Made by a program: the position numbers and the translations under genes. A DNA stretch of 64,000 nucleotides, taken from Thiodiazotropha sp040507005 (lineage in GTDB: Bacteria; Pseudomonadota; Gammaproteobacteria; Chromatiales; Chromatiaceae). The notes below the pieces were generated by a model. It saw only the letters and a program-made list of their open reading frames with translations, was not told where the DNA came from and did not search any database. Positions within the stretch are counted from its first letter, which is position 1. Each line of letters opens with the position of its first letter. The DNA lies in assembly GCA_040507005.1 (NCBI GenBank), contig JBEVVS010000049.1:1-64000 (forward strand). Direction: 5' to 3'. Shown piece by piece: positions 54,085 to 63,804 of the stretch.

Positions 54085-55091
54085 ATGCCATTAGCAAAGA
54101 TGATAGTGAGATGACGCCGGAGGCTGTCGTTGGGCCAGGTACGCAGTTACGTAAAGCAAGGGAGCGACTAGGTCTTGACCAGGCGAAGATGGCGGCGCAA
54201 TTACATTTAAGTCAAGCGATGATCGCAGCCCTCGAGGTCGATGATTACGACAATTTACCGGGACCCGTCTTCGTTCAGGGATACCTGCGCAAATATTCCA
54301 GACTGCTTGGTGTCAATGAGGCTGCGATCATCGAAGCCTATCAGAACCTGTTTCCAGTTTCGGATGAGTTGCCGATTCAGGGATCGCAAAAACAGGAATT
54401 GGGTCGTGACCTGCACAGTGGGCATGGCATCATACGTTACGTGACCTGGGGTATTTTGCTAATCCTTGTGGGTCTGCTCTTTTTCTGGTGGCAGAACCGG
54501 GTGGAATTGGAAGAGCCCGAATCAGTTACCACAGAGGATCAGTCAGCGTCTGTTGTACAGGATCCCGTCGCCGAACAAGTGATACCACAGTCTCAGCCAG
54601 TCGTGGTGGAATCACCGCAACCTGCTCCACCATCGGAGGAGGTGGTGACAGCGTCGGAGCGGTTGTTGAATGAGATAGATGAAGTGATCACCAGCTCTGA
54701 GGAGCTGTTTGAGACGCCCAATGAGAGCCCGCCGCAACCTGTTGATGACGCACAATCGGCACCGGCGAACCTGCCAGCCCAGGTAATGCAACCAGCGCAA
54801 CAGGAGACCCAGCCTGCGCAAGAGGTGGTTGCTGTGGTATCCAAGAGGGTGGTGTTTCTCTTCAATGAGGCCTGTTGGACCGAGGTGCGTGATCGGAACG
54901 GTAAATTACGCATTTTTGGGGAATTGGCTGCAGGGAAACGCCGTACCCTGGATAGTCGCCTTGGTCCTTTTAGTGTACTGCTGGGCAATGCCGCTGGCGT
55001 GGAGCTGAATATCGCTGGTGAGGCATTCGATCTCAAGCCTTTTACCCGGGGTAAAGTGGCACGATTTACCTTGGATCCGAACCGGCTGTAA
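54081..55091 (+). CDS. rodZ: Cell-shape protein RodZ
   Basis: RodZ links the actin-like MreB to the elongation machinery and keeps rod shape. The 336-residue protein has an N-terminal Xre-type helix-turn-helix (GTQLRKARERLGLDQAKMAAQLHLS, residues about 19-80), a transmembrane helix at about 117-135, a long proline/glutamate-rich periplasmic linker (about 140-250) and a C-terminal DUF4115 beta domain (FNEACWTEVRDRNGK). It overlaps pilF by 4 bases. The ispG gene that usually follows is not here. Confidence 0.94.
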   Translation: MNAISKDDSEMTPEAVVGPGTQLRKARERLGLDQAKMAAQLHLSQAMIAALEVDDYDNLPGPVFVQGYLRKYSRLLGVNEAAIIEAYQNLFPVSDELPIQGSQKQELGRDLHSGHGIIRYVTWGILLILVGLLFFWWQNRVELEEPESVTTEDQSASVVQDPVAEQVIPQSQPVVVESPQPAPPSEEVVTASERLLNEIDEVITSSEELFETPNESPPQPVDDAQSAPANLPAQVMQPAQQETQPAQEVVAVVSKRVVFLFNEACWTEVRDRNGKLRIFGELAAGKRRTLDSRLGPFSVLLGNAAGVELNIAGEAFDLKPFTRGKVARFTLDPNRL

Positions 55092-55273
55092 CGACTTCTG
55101 TTTCCTTTGTCCGGCGTGCTTAGGGAAACTCGAGCATAGCGGGCTTTGCTTGCGCGTCTGGCCTGGTTAGCTGTCCCGGGCGGACAATGGACTAGGTCAA
55201 ATCGGCGGTTTTATGTTACCCTTCAGCGTTTTATTCAAACCAGTCTGATTTCACACCCGGTTACCTGAATTCA

Positions 55274-56554
55274 ATGGCCAAGCAGATCCAAGCCATACGC
55301 GGGATGAAGGATATCCTGCCGCAACAGACACCCCTCTGGCAGTTTCTCGAGGATCGGGTGCGCGCAGTGCTCAGCCGTTACGGCTATGCCGAGATTCGTA
55401 TGCCCATTGTCGAGATGACAGAGCTATTCAAGCGCTCAATCGGCGAGGTTACCGATATTGTCGAGAAGGAGATGTATACCTTTGCCGATCGTAACGGTGA
55501 CAGTTTGACCCTGCGGCCTGAAGGCACTGCGGGTTGTGTACGGGCCGGCTTGGAAAACGGTCTGATATTCAATCAGACGCAACGGCTCTGGTATCAGGGT
55601 CCGATGTTTCGCCACGAGCGTCCGCAGAAGGGTCGTTACCGGCAGTTCCATCAGATAGGCGTCGAGACGTTCGGGCTGGCTGGACCCGATATCGACCTCG
55701 AACTGATCCTGATTACCGCCCGGATCTGGCAGGAGTTGGGATTGCAGGATCTGGAACTGCAGCTCAACACCCTCGGCACGGCGGAGGAGCGGGGTCACTA
55801 TCGAGAGCAGTTGATCGGTTATTTTCAATCTCGTTTCGATGAGCTCGACGAGGATAGCAGGCGTCGCTTGGAGAGTAATCCGCTGCGCATCCTCGACAGT
55901 AAGAATCCACAGATGGCTTCAGTGATAGAGGATGCACCCAGTCTCATGGAGTATCTGGAGGATCAGTCTTTAGCCCATTTCGATCGCCTGCGGCAGGGTC
56001 TGGATGGTGCCGGTGTCAGTTATCGGCTCAATCCGCGCCTGGTGCGGGGGTTGGACTACTACAGTCGAACAGTGTTTGAGTGGGTGACGGAGAGTCTTGG
56101 TGCCCAAGGCACAGTCTGCGCCGGTGGACGCTATGATGGATTGGTTGAACAGCTGGGCGGCAGAGCGACCCCTGCGGTGGGCTTCGCCATGGGCTTGGAG
56201 CGTTTGATCGCCATGCTGGAGGCCATCGATTTACAAGAACAACTGCCCGTTCCCGATGTCTACCTGGTGATGCTGGGGGATCGAGCATCCCGCGAGGGGG
56301 TATTGCTGGCAGAGCGGTTACGCAGTGCCCTGCCCGGGCTGCGCCTCATCAACCACTGCGGTGGGGGCACGTTTAAGAATCAACTGAAACGAGCGGACCG
56401 GAGCCAGGCCCGCTTTGCGCTTATTCTTGGTGAAGATGAGGTTGCGCGCCAGGAGATAGGCCTTAAGCCGTTGCGGGGCGAAGGTGAACAACAGCAGATA
56501 GCTTTGTCTCAGCTGGAAGCCAGCCTTGCAGATTTGTTAATCAGAAAACCGTGA
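55274..56554 (+). CDS. hisS: Histidyl-tRNA synthetase
   Basis: HisRS charges tRNA-His. The 426-residue class II synthetase begins QAIRGMKDILP, with class II motif 2 (RLWYQGPMFRHERPQKGRYRQFHQIGVE) near residue 105 and the histidine-specific LVRGLDYYSRTVFEW near residue 257, plus motif 3 (VGFAMGLERL) near residue 300 and a C-terminal anticodon-binding domain. Gap to rodZ is 182 bases, with no gene seen in it. It is the first gene of hisS-yfgM-bamB-der. Confidence 0.98.
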   Translation: MAKQIQAIRGMKDILPQQTPLWQFLEDRVRAVLSRYGYAEIRMPIVEMTELFKRSIGEVTDIVEKEMYTFADRNGDSLTLRPEGTAGCVRAGLENGLIFNQTQRLWYQGPMFRHERPQKGRYRQFHQIGVETFGLAGPDIDLELILITARIWQELGLQDLELQLNTLGTAEERGHYREQLIGYFQSRFDELDEDSRRRLESNPLRILDSKNPQMASVIEDAPSLMEYLEDQSLAHFDRLRQGLDGAGVSYRLNPRLVRGLDYYSRTVFEWVTESLGAQGTVCAGGRYDGLVEQLGGRATPAVGFAMGLERLIAMLEAIDLQEQLPVPDVYLVMLGDRASREGVLLAERLRSALPGLRLINHCGGGTFKNQLKRADRSQARFALILGEDEVARQEIGLKPLRGEGEQQQIALSQLEASLADLLIRKP

Positions 56555-56620
56555 TGAATGGCCGGCGCCAGTGGAGGCAGTCGGAATTCAATCAACATTG
56601 ATTCATTGAAGGTAAGCACA

Positions 56621-57244
56621 ATGAGTGAGTATCAGACCGAAGAAGAGCAGGTCGAAGCGATTAAACGCTGGTGGAAAGAGAATGGCACATCCGTGATTGC
56701 CGGTTTGGTGATTGGGTTGGGCGGCGTCTTTGGCTGGCAGGCATGGGGCAGTTACAAGGATAGAATCGGTGCCGAAGCGGCACTCGCTTTCAATCAGATG
56801 GTGGCTGCAGTGGATCGTGGGGACAAATCATCGGCTGTCAAGCAGGCGGAGTTGATGCGAGGCAACTACGACAACAGCTACTCGATCTTTGCCGCTATGG
56901 CCGAGGCGAGGGTGAAGCTGGATGAGGGGGATGCAGCCACCGCCATCTCCCGTTTGGAGTGGGCCAGCCAGAATGCGGACAACCCGGCGCTGAAACAGCT
57001 GGTGCAACTCAATCTGGCCAGAATTCTGCTTGGCCAGGGAGAGCTCGATCGGGCTGAAAAACTGATTGCGTCGGAACAGGGCGGTTTCGCCGGTGAGTTT
57101 GCGGTGATGCGGGGGGATATCGCCTTTGCCCGGGGTGACAAGGCCGCTGCAGCCGCGGCCTACACAGAGGCCCTGGCCCTGGAAGTCAGCGATCGAACCC
57201 TGCTGCAGATGAAGCTCGATGATCTTGCGGCCAATACCCCTTGA
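56621..57244 (+). CDS. yfgM: Periplasmic ancillary chaperone YfgM
   Basis: YfgM is an inner-membrane protein with a periplasmic TPR domain that works with PpiD at the SecYEG translocon. The 207-residue protein has a short cytoplasmic tail (YQTEEEQVEAIKRWWKENG), a transmembrane helix at about residues 22-42 (TSVIAGLVIGLGGVFGWQAW) and TPR-like helices thereafter. The ATG at 56621 is chosen because a GAAGG ribosome site precedes it and the family begins with this motif. Position between hisS and bamB is conserved. Confidence 0.93.
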   Translation: MSEYQTEEEQVEAIKRWWKENGTSVIAGLVIGLGGVFGWQAWGSYKDRIGAEAALAFNQMVAAVDRGDKSSAVKQAELMRGNYDNSYSIFAAMAEARVKLDEGDAATAISRLEWASQNADNPALKQLVQLNLARILLGQGELDRAEKLIASEQGGFAGEFAVMRGDIAFARGDKAAAAAAYTEALALEVSDRTLLQMKLDDLAANTP

Positions 57245-57251
57245 GGCTGAG

Positions 57252-58409
57252 ATGAGGCAGTTCATTTTCTGGCCCTTGCTCCTGCTGCTTGCGGGTTGCA
57301 GCGCTTTCACCGGAAAGGACAATGCGGACCCTCCTTCCGAACTGGTGGAGTTGCAGCCGGAGCTGCGCATCGAAACCATCTGGGAGGCGGGATTTGAGGA
57401 TGCCGATGAGACCCTGCTGCAACTCAAGCCGGTGGTGAGCGACGGCGTACTCTATGTCGCAGAACCCTCAGGCGAGGTTTTTGCCCTCGATCCCGAGACC
57501 GGTGATAGGCACTGGTCGGTGGATACGCATAGCCCGCTCAGCGGTGGTCCCGGCGTCGCCGATGGATTGATCGCACTCGGCACCCTGGAAGCTGAATTGA
57601 TCCTGTTGAACGATGCGGATGGTGGGGAAAAGTGGCGGCGGCGCGTGAGCAGTGAGGTTCTTTCATCACCTGCCATCAATGAAAGCAATGTGGTTTGTCG
57701 TACCACTGATGGCAGCGTTACGGTTTACTCAACCGACGCTGGCGAAAAACGCTGGCTGTACGACCGCAGCGTCCCGGTCTTGACACTGCGTGGTGACAGC
57801 TCTCCGTTGATCAGCGGCTATCAAGTGCTGGCAGGATTTGCCGGCGGCAAACTAGTCGGGCTCTCTCTGGATAGCGGCCTGGTGGAGTGGGAGGCAACGA
57901 TTTCGACACCAAAAGGACGCACAGAGCTGGAACGGGTTGTGGATATCGATGCGGATCCGGTATTGGTAGAGGGTACCCTCTATGTGACTGCCTATCAGGG
58001 GGATGTGGCCGCTGTTTCCGAATCCAGCGGGGTAGTGTTATGGCGACGTGAGATTTCATCCCATGCCGGGCTCGATGCCAGCTGGCGTCAGGTATTCGTC
58101 ACAGATGCTGCGGATCATGTATGGTCACTGGATGCCACAAATGGGGCAACCCTATGGCAGCAGAAGAAGCTGCACGGGCGCAAACTATCCGCCCCCGCAA
58201 TGGTAAACGATGCGCTTGTGGTGGGTGACTTCGACGGCTATCTCCACTGGCTGTCCCAGGAAGATGGGCGACAGCTGGCCCGAATCAGGGTTGGTGGCGA
58301 TGCCATCCGCCTGAAACCGCTGGTGATCGACGATATTGTCTATGTGATGGATGAGGGCGGTACCCTGAGTGCCCTCCGGGCTCACCCGATCGAGACCGAG
58401 AGTCCCTGA
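57252..58409 (+). CDS. bamB: Outer-membrane assembly lipoprotein BamB
   Basis: BamB is a beta-propeller lipoprotein of the BAM complex that inserts outer-membrane proteins. The 385-residue protein has a signal peptide ending in LLAGC (lipidated Cys16) and repeated PQQ-like blades (YVAEPSGEVFALDPETGDRHWSVD, LILLNDADGGEKWRR, VVLWRREI and others). The frame opens further upstream, but ATG at 57252 gives a proper signal peptide and follows yfgM by 7 bases. It precedes der, as in E. coli. Confidence 0.96.
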   Translation: MRQFIFWPLLLLLAGCSAFTGKDNADPPSELVELQPELRIETIWEAGFEDADETLLQLKPVVSDGVLYVAEPSGEVFALDPETGDRHWSVDTHSPLSGGPGVADGLIALGTLEAELILLNDADGGEKWRRRVSSEVLSSPAINESNVVCRTTDGSVTVYSTDAGEKRWLYDRSVPVLTLRGDSSPLISGYQVLAGFAGGKLVGLSLDSGLVEWEATISTPKGRTELERVVDIDADPVLVEGTLYVTAYQGDVAAVSESSGVVLWRREISSHAGLDASWRQVFVTDAADHVWSLDATNGATLWQQKKLHGRKLSAPAMVNDALVVGDFDGYLHWLSQEDGRQLARIRVGGDAIRLKPLVIDDIVYVMDEGGTLSALRAHPIETESP

Positions 58410-58410
58410 G

Positions 58411-59802
58411 ATGTTACCGGTCATAGCCCTGGTTGGGCGACCTAATGTGGGTAAGTCGACCCTCTTCAACCGTCTCACCCGCAGCCGGGATGCCCTGGTG
58501 GCAGATCAACCCGGACTGACCCGGGATCGTAAATACGGTACGGGGAAGCTGGGTAAGCACCCCTTCGTAGTGGTGGATACTGGTGGTATCAGCGGTGATC
58601 GGATTGGCATAGATCAGTTGATGGAACAGCAGGTCAGGCAGGCGATTGGCGAGGCCGATCATATCCTCTTACTACTCGATGCCAAGGAGGGGTGTACCGC
58701 CGGCGATGAAGCGATCGCCCAACAGCTGCGCCGCACCGGTAAACCTGTCACCTTGGCTGTCAACAAGAGCGAAGGCATGGAGGGGGACATGGCTGCCAGC
58801 GATTTCTATCGCCTGGGTTTTAACCAACTCCATGCCATCGCTGCGGTCCACGGTCGGGGTGTGCGTAGTCTTATCGATCAAGTGCTCGACTCCTTGCCGG
58901 TTGCAGAGAAAGCCGGTCCAGCGGAAGAGGGGGGGATCAAGATAGCAGTGGTCGGCCGTCCCAATGTGGGTAAATCCACATTGGTCAATCGTATGTTGGG
59001 AGAGGAGCGTGTGGTGGCTTTCGATCAGCCTGGCACCACAAGGGATAGCATCTATATTCCCTTCAGCCGTAACGATCGACGTTACACCCTGATCGACACC
59101 GCAGGCGTAAGGCGTCGTTCACGGATCAAGGAAGCGATTGAGAAATTCAGTATCATTAAAACCCTGCAGTCCATCGAAGAGGCCAATGTGGTGCTGATGG
59201 TGGTCGATGCCCAGCAGGGTATAGGAGAGCAAGATGCCAACCTGGCCGGGCATGTGCTTGAAAGCGGCAGGGCGCTGATCCTGGTCATCAATAAATGGGA
59301 TGGATTGAGCGATGAGCAACGGCAGTGGACCAAGAGCGAGATCGAGCGCAAGCTGCCATTCCTCAACTTCGCACGACACCACTATATTTCCGCGCTGCAT
59401 GGATCCGGGGTGGGGGATCTATACGACCTGGTGGAACAGGTCTATGCTAGTGCAATGCGCGACTTGCCGACACCGGACCTGACCCGATTGCTGGAAATTC
59501 TGGTACAGGAGCATCAGCCTCCCCAGGTACATGGTCGGCGTATCAAACTCCGCTATGCCCATCAGGGGGGGAAAAACCCACCCTTGATCGTCATTCACGG
59601 CAACCAGACCGAGCGGGTTCCCGACACCTATAGACGCTATCTTGTGAGCCGCTTTCGTAAAGCCCTCAGGTTGGACGGCACACCGATCCGAATCGAGTTC
59701 CGATCCGGTGACAATCCCTACCAAGGCAAGCGCAACAAACTCACCAAACGTCAGATACAAAAGCGTCAGCGATTGAAGCAATTCGTGACGCGCAAGCGTT
59801 GA
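58411..59802 (+). CDS. der: Ribosome-assembly GTPase Der (EngA)
   Basis: Der is the double-GTPase needed to mature the 50S subunit. The 463-residue protein has two G domains, each with GRPNVGKSTL (near residues 9 and 183) and DTAG/DTGG motifs (DTGGISGD, DTAGVRRRSR), NKSEG and NKWDG guanine-specificity motifs, and a C-terminal KH-like domain (basic end KRQRLKQFVTRKR). The start ATG lies one base after the bamB stop; the frame extends upstream inside bamB but that part is not family-like. Confidence 0.98.
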   Translation: MLPVIALVGRPNVGKSTLFNRLTRSRDALVADQPGLTRDRKYGTGKLGKHPFVVVDTGGISGDRIGIDQLMEQQVRQAIGEADHILLLLDAKEGCTAGDEAIAQQLRRTGKPVTLAVNKSEGMEGDMAASDFYRLGFNQLHAIAAVHGRGVRSLIDQVLDSLPVAEKAGPAEEGGIKIAVVGRPNVGKSTLVNRMLGEERVVAFDQPGTTRDSIYIPFSRNDRRYTLIDTAGVRRRSRIKEAIEKFSIIKTLQSIEEANVVLMVVDAQQGIGEQDANLAGHVLESGRALILVINKWDGLSDEQRQWTKSEIERKLPFLNFARHHYISALHGSGVGDLYDLVEQVYASAMRDLPTPDLTRLLEILVQEHQPPQVHGRRIKLRYAHQGGKNPPLIVIHGNQTERVPDTYRRYLVSRFRKALRLDGTPIRIEFRSGDNPYQGKRNKLTKRQIQKRQRLKQFVTRKR

Positions 59803-59818
59803 GTCAGGCCTTGGTTCG

Positions 59819-61111
59819 ATGCTGGCAAAATCCTTAGTCTACGAGGAGAAGCTGGAGAGACTGCTGCAAGAGGCGGGTGTCGATAGGCTTGATGCACAGC
59901 ATCGCCAATTCCTCAGGCGTCATGCCCTCGAATTCCGCTTTACCCAACAACAACTGCGGCAACTCAGTGATATCGCGGTGGATTTGGTGATGTGGGGAGA
60001 ACGGCCGCTGCCTGAGGTCTGGCCCGGGATAGACAGCGCCGTACTGGATCCCAAACAACGACGGCAAAAAGTCGTGCAGGCGCTACATCAACACTGGCTG
60101 CAGTTGAAACAAGGGCCCAAGCGATACCCTCCGTTGGCGGTGACGATCCCAGAGGAAACCCAACGCATCCGACGTATCGAAACCGAAAAGAATAAACTCG
60201 CACTGGGGCCCTGTCCGGTTGCATCACCTCGAACCCGCTGCTGCAACCTGATGACCCTGGATGCGGTGGAGAACTGTGGTTTCGACTGCAGCTACTGCAG
60301 TATTCAATCCTTCTATCACGGGGATGAAGTGCGTTTCGACAGCCATTTTGCCGACAAACTGGCGCGACTCGAGATAGATCCGGATCGAATCTACCATATC
60401 GGTACCGGACAATCGTCTGACTCCCTGATGTGGGGTAATCAGGGGGGAGTGCTGGATGCGTTGTTTGATTTTGCCCGCCGTCATCCGAACGTTATCCTGG
60501 AACTGAAGAGCAAGTCGAAAAATATCAGCCACCTGATGAGAGCGGACATTCCTCCCAACCTGCTCTGTACCTGGTCCCTCAACACCCCCACATTGATTGC
60601 ACATGAGGAGCGCCTGACCGCCTCTTTGGAGGATCGTTTGAAGGCCGCGCGTCGCTTGGCGGATCGTGGTGTATTGGTGGGGTTTCACTTTCACCCCATG
60701 ATTCACTATGCGCAGTGGCGTGAGGATTACGCTGCCCTGTTCCAGCGGCTTGTGAAAGAGTTCTCCAAAGATGAAGTGGTTCTGGTGTCACTGGGTACGC
60801 TGACCTACATAAAACCCGTCATCAAACAGCTGCGTGAACGCAAAGGTTTCCGCAGTAAGATTTTACAGATGCCAATGGTTGAGAGCGATGGCAAGCTCTC
60901 CTATCCCCAGACGATCAAGGAAGAGATGTTCCGTTTTGCATATCAGTCGTTGCAGGCCTGGCACGATGATGTCTTTTTCTATCTCTGTATGGAGAATCAA
61001 CGGCTTTGGCAGCCGGTATTTGGATATGACTATCCCTCCAACCAAGCCTTTGAAGAGGCGATGAAACAGGCCTATCTTAGGAAGATCCTTAACCAGGGAA
61101 AACTCCAATGA
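59819..61111 (+). CDS. SPL-family radical SAM protein (spore photoproduct lyase-like)
   Basis: A 430-residue radical SAM protein with the cluster motif CGFDCSYC (Cys153, Cys157, Cys160), SIQSFYHGDEVRFD just after it and GFHFHPMIHYAQW near residue 295, the arrangement seen in spore photoproduct lyase relatives. Bacillus SPL repairs spore thymine dimers; this host is not expected to sporulate, so the protein is either a UV-lesion repair enzyme of another kind or has a different substrate. It is longer than classical SPL because of an N-terminal helical extension (about 100 residues). It follows der by 16 bases and overlaps putP. Confidence 0.85.
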   Translation: MLAKSLVYEEKLERLLQEAGVDRLDAQHRQFLRRHALEFRFTQQQLRQLSDIAVDLVMWGERPLPEVWPGIDSAVLDPKQRRQKVVQALHQHWLQLKQGPKRYPPLAVTIPEETQRIRRIETEKNKLALGPCPVASPRTRCCNLMTLDAVENCGFDCSYCSIQSFYHGDEVRFDSHFADKLARLEIDPDRIYHIGTGQSSDSLMWGNQGGVLDALFDFARRHPNVILELKSKSKNISHLMRADIPPNLLCTWSLNTPTLIAHEERLTASLEDRLKAARRLADRGVLVGFHFHPMIHYAQWREDYAALFQRLVKEFSKDEVVLVSLGTLTYIKPVIKQLRERKGFRSKILQMPMVESDGKLSYPQTIKEEMFRFAYQSLQAWHDDVFFYLCMENQRLWQPVFGYDYPSNQAFEEAMKQAYLRKILNQGKLQ

Positions 61112-62556
61112 GCAGTGACCAGTTGTTAGTGGGGTTGAGTTTCTTCTGTTATTTATTGACCCTATTGATCATCGGTATCGTCGCCTGGCGTCGAACCAGA
61201 AGTCTCTCTGATTTTGTGCTGGGTGGCAGAAGCCTGGGTAGCTGGGTGACTGCATTGAGTGCCAGTGCCTCAGATATGAGTGGCTGGTTACTGCTGGGTT
61301 TGCCGGGTTATGCTTACCTGGCAGGTCTGGAATCGTTGTGGCTTGCCTTTGGCTTGTTAATCGGTACCTGGCTCAATTGGCGATTGGTGGCGGCACGCTT
61401 GCGTATCGCCTCTGAAGCGGCAGGCAATGCGCTCACACTACCGGAATATCTATCCAACACATTCAACGATACCAGCGGCATGATCAGGATCACTTCATCC
61501 TTTTTCATCTTGCTGTTCTTTCTTTTCTACACAAGCTCCGGGCTTGTGGCCGGCGGCAAACTTTTTGAGGCGGTATTTGGGCTGCCCTATTTTTGGGCGG
61601 TCGCATCGGGTACGCTGATCATTATCCTATACACTGCATTCGGCGGATTTCTTGCGGTCTCTTGGACCGATCTTTTTCAAGGTTTGCTGATGTTGCTGGC
61701 ATTAGTGACCCTACCTCTCTACGTCTTGGTTGAGCAGGGTGGTGCTGCGAGTTTTCTATCATCGCTGGAGAGTAGCAATGCACAGCTGCTCAATCCGATG
61801 ACGGATAGTCAGGGGGAACCGCTCGGCGTGATTGCCATTGTCTCATTGATGGCCTGGGGGCTCGGATATTTCGGCCAGCCACATATCCTGGCACGCTTCA
61901 AGGCCATACAGCATAGCGAGTTCATTCCCAAGGCGGAACGCATCGCGGTGAGCTGGGTGTTGATAACCCTGACGGCTGCCTGTCTGGTCGGTTTGGTGGG
62001 GATCCCCATATTCGAGGCCCCTTTAGAGGATGCGGAGAAGGTATTTATCCGTCTGGTCGAATTGATGTTTCATCCACTCGTTGCGGGAATATGCCTGGCC
62101 GCAATTCTGGCGGCTATCATGAGTACTGCGGACTCTCAGCTGCTGGTCTCATCCAGCACCTTTACCGGTGACCTGTATCGGCTGTTATTGCGCAAACAGG
62201 CCACCCAAGCCGAGCTTGTGATCGTAGGTCGTCTGGCGGTGTTTTCAATCGCCTTTGTGGCGTTTTTGCTGGCCCTGGATCGGGACAATAAAGTACTCGA
62301 CCTGGTCTCCTATGCCTGGGCTGGATTTGGTGCGGCATTCGGTCCGACGATACTGCTTTCACTCTACTGGAAAGGGATGAACCGTTGGGGCGCCTTGGCC
62401 GGCATAGTGAGTGGTGGATTGACGGTTGTGATTTGGAAACTGCTTCAGGGCGGCTTGTTCGAACTCTATGAAATCATCCCTGGGTTCATTATCTCGCTTG
62501 TGATGATCCTGCTGATCAGTAGACTCACTGGGCAAAAACAAAAGGCGATCCCATGA
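61108..62556 (+). CDS. putP: Sodium/proline symporter PutP
   Basis: PutP-type members of the solute:sodium symporter family import proline with Na+. The 482-residue protein has about thirteen transmembrane helices; family stretches include FVLGGRSLGSWVTALSASASDMSGWLLLGLPG near residue 33 and CLAAILAAIMSTADSQLLVSSSTF near residue 330 (sodium site serines). The ATG overlaps the SPL-like gene stop by 4 bases, so it shares its transcript. Proline specificity is inferred from overall similarity, and other small solutes are possible. Confidence 0.92.
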   Translation: MSSDQLLVGLSFFCYLLTLLIIGIVAWRRTRSLSDFVLGGRSLGSWVTALSASASDMSGWLLLGLPGYAYLAGLESLWLAFGLLIGTWLNWRLVAARLRIASEAAGNALTLPEYLSNTFNDTSGMIRITSSFFILLFFLFYTSSGLVAGGKLFEAVFGLPYFWAVASGTLIIILYTAFGGFLAVSWTDLFQGLLMLLALVTLPLYVLVEQGGAASFLSSLESSNAQLLNPMTDSQGEPLGVIAIVSLMAWGLGYFGQPHILARFKAIQHSEFIPKAERIAVSWVLITLTAACLVGLVGIPIFEAPLEDAEKVFIRLVELMFHPLVAGICLAAILAAIMSTADSQLLVSSSTFTGDLYRLLLRKQATQAELVIVGRLAVFSIAFVAFLLALDRDNKVLDLVSYAWAGFGAAFGPTILLSLYWKGMNRWGALAGIVSGGLTVVIWKLLQGGLFELYEIIPGFIISLVMILLISRLTGQKQKAIP

Positions 62557-62704
62557 GGGGATATCCCTGAAACGCTGAGTCTCTCGGTCTGAGATACTCG
62601 GGTAGGCAGCTCGAAATCCTGCGGTGTACTGGAAAAACCGCTTAATTCTTTTAAATAAACACCATTTAATAATAGTTGTTTCATATGGGAATCTTGTGCA
62701 TGAG

Positions 62705-62717
62705 ATCACTGTGTGAT
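62705..62717. promoter_or_regulatory. Candidate operator palindrome upstream of the TetR gene
   Basis: ATCAC-TGT-GTGAT is a perfect 5-bp inverted repeat, with a further GTGATAGTGA-like half-site at about 62731-62739. It lies 97 bases before the TetR start, within the 257-base gap after putP, and could be an autoregulatory site. Short palindromes arise by chance, so this is weak. Confidence 0.3.
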
Positions 62718-62813
62718 TATTTGAATAGTGTGATAGTGAACTGGAGACTCAGCAGGTGAATGAGTAAAGGATATGTCTTGCAACGGAAAGCACGAAGGTA
62801 AAAAGGAGTAATC

Positions 62814-63467
62814 ATGGGAAGACGGGGTGAACACAGCAAATCGGAAATTGAGTGTATGGCTCTTGAGGCTGCAGAGGCGATCATTGAAGAGGAGGGATAT
62901 GAGGGTCTATCCGCCCGAAAGGTGGCATCAGCCATCGGTTATACGGTAGGCAGTCTCTATTTTGTCTTTAGAAATCTTGATGAATTGATCCAACGGATAA
63001 ATGGACGGACCCTGGATCAGCTCTATGCTGTCCAGGTTGATGCCTTAACCCATTGCCGGCTCCCGCAACAGTGTGTAATGGAGTTGGCTACTGTATATAT
63101 CGACTTTGCGGCACAGCATCCACATCGTTGGCGTATGATCTTTGAACATCAACCGCGGGATGACGGATTGTCCCTGGAGATCTATAGAGAGAAGGTTGAA
63201 CGTCTCTATGAATTGGTGGAAAAGCAGCTAAAGGCCTTGGCGGCCCGACCCGATGAGGAGATTGCGCTGGCAGCTAGAGCGCTATGGAACGGGGTGCATG
63301 GTATCGCCATTATGACCATTGCACGCTACCCGTACATGGAGGGAAAGCTGTCGGGTCATCAGCTCAGTACACATCTAATCAACCAATATCTAACCGGGTT
63401 TCGTACAACTGAAATCAATAACGTAATCACACGCACCATGGGTCGAACAATCGATTATCCTAAATGA
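62814..63467 (+). CDS. TetR/AcrR family transcriptional regulator (WHG-type C-terminus)
   Basis: A 217-residue regulator. The N-terminal helix-turn-helix is visible around residues 15-60 (LEAAEAIIEEEGYEGLSARKVASAIGYTVGSLYFVFRNLDEL), the C-terminal ligand domain contains the WHG signature-type LWNGVHGIAIM near residue 160. Ligand and targets are unknown. A GGAG ribosome site precedes the ATG. It stands alone between putP and the mrp-like gene and is followed by a terminator. Confidence 0.93.
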   Translation: MGRRGEHSKSEIECMALEAAEAIIEEEGYEGLSARKVASAIGYTVGSLYFVFRNLDELIQRINGRTLDQLYAVQVDALTHCRLPQQCVMELATVYIDFAAQHPHRWRMIFEHQPRDDGLSLEIYREKVERLYELVEKQLKALAARPDEEIALAARALWNGVHGIAIMTIARYPYMEGKLSGHQLSTHLINQYLTGFRTTEINNVITRTMGRTIDYPK

Positions 63468-63541
63468 CCCGTGTCACTGGTCGGTTTGTGAGGGCCTATC
63501 CACACAGGCACTGATTTACCGCAACCAGGTGCAACTCACAG

Positions 63542-63580
63542 GGAAACAGGAAACTTGGTTTCCTGTTTCCTTCGTTTTCA
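63542..63580 (+). terminator. Rho-independent terminator after the TetR gene
   Basis: GGAAACAGGAAAC (63542-63554) and GTTTCCTGTTTCC (63558-63570) form a perfect 13-bp stem with a TTG loop, followed by TTCGTTTTC. The remainder of the 337-base gap 63468-63804 shows a TAGAAT (63733-63738) that may be a -10 box for the next gene, without a convincing -35, and nothing else that I recognise. Confidence 0.75.
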
Positions 63581-63804
63581 ATCCCTTGGGGCGCTCGAGG
63601 ATGGCGTCTCGGATTGGTACGGCTTGAATCTCTGAGTCTATCGGGGATTCCCTGTGTGCCTATTCCAGGCAGGCCAAGACCCTCCCGCTCAAAACCCAGC
63701 AAAATACTTGGTATCTCGTCGCGATTTTCGTGTAGAATCCACCGCCATGATTTTTCAGCAAATATGACGGACCCTTAAATTGTCCGCAGCAGGAGTAACT
63801 GACG

